A DNA stretch of 12,765 nucleotides, from NCBI GenBank assembly GCA_031082105.1, contig JAVHLO010000052.1, positions 1 to 12,765 of the forward strand. Reading direction: 5' to 3'. Source of the DNA: Planctomycetota bacterium (GTDB taxonomy: Bacteria; Planctomycetota; MHYJ01; JACQXL01; JAVHLO01). The position numbers and the translations under genes were made by a program. Shown piece after piece: positions 11,475-12,765 of this stretch. Position 1 is the first letter of the stretch. Every line of letters starts with the position of its first letter. The notes under the pieces are model-generated. The model worked only from the letters and a program-made list of their open reading frames with translations, did not search any database and was not told the DNA's origin.

Positions 11475-12765
11475 AGCTGATCTCATTTTCGGCAGGCTGG
11501 CCATCAAGCATGGGATCATCGATGAGCCCGAGCTGGTGGAAGCAATACGCGTTCAGGGCGACCTGCAGGAGGCGGGCATTGCGAAGAGCGTGAGCGAGAT
11601 TCTGGAAGAGAGGGGCGTGATGAGCCCCGAACAGGTCCAGAAGATCGTCAGTATGCAGAAGTACACGCTGGTGCGCGACGAGGACAAGCGGTACGGCGAG
11701 CTGGCCATCCGGCGCGGCTTCTGTTCCGTCGCGGACATCCAGGAGGCGCTCGCCGTCCAGCAGAATGCGATAGCCAAGAAAGCCCCGACAGTGCCGCGTC
11801 TCGGCAACATCCTCCGTGATCGCGGCAAGATCAGCCCGGACCAGCATGAGGAACTGAAGAAGGAACAGGTGCGCCTCGGCAAACCTGCGAGCCTCCTCGA
11901 GAGCACCGCCCCCGGCGCAATCCCGGCCGTCTTGTCCGGCAAGCCCGGAGCTGCGCGACAACTGACATGCGCGCTCTGCGGCAATAACGAGAAACCCGGC
12001 ACAACCAAGTGCTCCGTTTGCGGCACCGATTTCTCCGGCGGACACAAGGCCGCGGACGTGGCCGCGGCCGAGATGATGCGCGAGGACGCCGATTCCGAAG
12101 CGTCGATGTTCGGTAACGTTGCCGCCGAAATGGGCCTCATCAACGAGACCCAGGCGGACGAGTGCCTCGCCATCCAGCGAAACTTGAAGGCCCGCGGCGT
12201 CTCGAAGCGCATGGGCGACATAATGGTCGCCAAATCATACCTCACCAGGGCCCAGGTCGAGCGGGTCGTGAGCGCGCAAATGACCAAGCGCGGCGAGTTC
12301 GTGCTTGACGTTGCCGCGCCGAAAAAATCGGCGAAACCGATACTCGCGGTCTCTGGAGACAAGGCGCTCATGGCCGCTGTCACGGCCCCGAGAGTCCCCG
12401 GCCGGCCCGCGCCCGGCCTGCCTTCGCGGAATGCGCCTGAGGCCGTCAGTCCGGTCGGCCAGTTCAGGGCAAAGAACAAAACGCTCATCTATGCAATCAC
12501 CGGCGTCGGTGTCGTCGTAGGCATCGTCGTCATCTACATGGCGTATTCGTTCCTGTCGGGACGCTCCGGTCAGTCGGGCACGTCCGACGGCGGCAGCGCA
12601 AAGGAGAGTCCGGAGGAATACGAGAAGAAGGCGGAGCGCGCGCTGGGCAAGGCGCAGGACCTCGAGTCGGCTCAGACCACTTCCACGAACATCACCGCGA
12701 TCATCGATGAGTATGATGAGGTCGCGACGGATTACCCCGAAACGCCCGCCGGAAAGAAGGCCATC
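11464..12765 (+). CDS. Membrane protein with three pairs of GspE/MshE-N-terminus-like repeats, a zinc ribbon and a TPR-like tail (3' end outside window)
   Basis: I do not recognise a named gene. The frame is open from GTG 11464 to the window end (434 codons). Six ~23-residue units are visible, each with a small start motif, a Gly seven positions after the first Gly, and a closing Gln: 9-31, 42-65, 77-99, 112-135, 216-238 and 249-272. Unit 4 is clearest (RLG at 112-114, G121, I123, L131, Q135). This is the pattern of the T2SSE_N/MshEN domain of type II secretion and pilus ATPases, some of which bind cyclic di-GMP. Between pairs 2 and 3 is a ribbon C169-x2-C172-x10-C183-x2-C186. A Pro/Ala-rich linker (300-333) precedes one membrane helix (340-364), then a charged helix and YDEVATDYPETPAGKKA (417-433), which looks like a TPR unit. 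The repeats are predicted cytoplasmic and the tail extracytoplasmic. No ATPase domain is present in the part seen. It overlaps the CPBP gene, so co-translation is likely. Confidence 0.85.
   Translation, partial: MASEADLIFGRLAIKHGIIDEPELVEAIRVQGDLQEAGIAKSVSEILEERGVMSPEQVQKIVSMQKYTLVRDEDKRYGELAIRRGFCSVADIQEALAVQQNAIAKKAPTVPRLGNILRDRGKISPDQHEELKKEQVRLGKPASLLESTAPGAIPAVLSGKPGAARQLTCALCGNNEKPGTTKCSVCGTDFSGGHKAADVAAAEMMREDADSEASMFGNVAAEMGLINETQADECLAIQRNLKARGVSKRMGDIMVAKSYLTRAQVERVVSAQMTKRGEFVLDVAAPKKSAKPILAVSGDKALMAAVTAPRVPGRPAPGLPSRNAPEAVSPVGQFRAKNKTLIYAITGVGVVVGIVVIYMAYSFLSGRSGQSGTSDGGSAKESPEEYEKKAERALGKAQDLESAQTTSTNITAIIDEYDEVATDYPETPAGKKAI

Overview
The window is GC-rich bacterial DNA with clear sigma-70-type promoters and housekeeping genes for phospholipid, folate and thiazole synthesis, the HslVU protease and nucleotide-sugar metabolism. 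I cannot place it to a phylum. The dispersed short palindromic repeats, heptanucleotide tandem arrays and tandem GspE-N-terminus-like repeats recall uncultured Gram-negative lineages (PVC group, Omnitrophota and similar), but that is a guess from habit and no marker gene supports it. No tRNA, rRNA, CRISPR array or transposase gene was seen.

Layout. (1) 1-1182: 3' part of a phosphatidylserine synthase gene (pssA), overlapping folK by 4 bases. (2) 1183-1687: a non-coding stretch with an inverted pair of dispersed repeats, a large imperfect inverted repeat, a very good promoter (TTGACA-N17-TAGAAT), a perfect palindrome at the predicted transcription start, and a heptanucleotide tandem array. (3) 1688-5375: a surface-polysaccharide-type cluster of a sugar-nucleotide epimerase/dehydratase, a DegT-family aminotransferase and the front half of an asparagine-synthetase-type amidotransferase. 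Its genes are bordered by three different heptanucleotide arrays, and the aminotransferase carries an in-frame insertion made from a dispersed repeat. (4) 5041-6291: a repeat-rich junction. The amidotransferase gene (+) and an exported FlgD-Ig-like gene (-) converge, and both lose their 3' parts in the same ~200-base repeat patch. The FlgD-like gene has its own promoter and is followed by ~570 bases of repeat fragments. (5) 6255-10628: a tight operon thiS-thiG-hslV-hslU-nucleotide sugar dehydrogenase, with gaps of 4-11 bases, driven by a TTGATA-N17-TATAAT promoter so close to thiS that its mRNA should be nearly leaderless. (6) 10629-12765: more repeat fragments, a CPBP-family membrane protease, and, overlapping it, a large gene that runs off the window. 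That gene encodes three pairs of GspE/MshE-N-terminus-like repeats, a four-cysteine zinc ribbon, one membrane helix and the start of a TPR-like domain.

How the genes fit together. The epimerase, aminotransferase, amidotransferase and UDP-sugar dehydrogenase look like parts of amino-sugar or uronic-acid polymer synthesis. ThiS and ThiG form the thiazole ring of thiamine. HslV and HslU form an ATP-dependent protease. The most unusual aspects are the invasion of genes and gene borders by at least five families of short repeats, and the unfamiliar architecture of the last protein.
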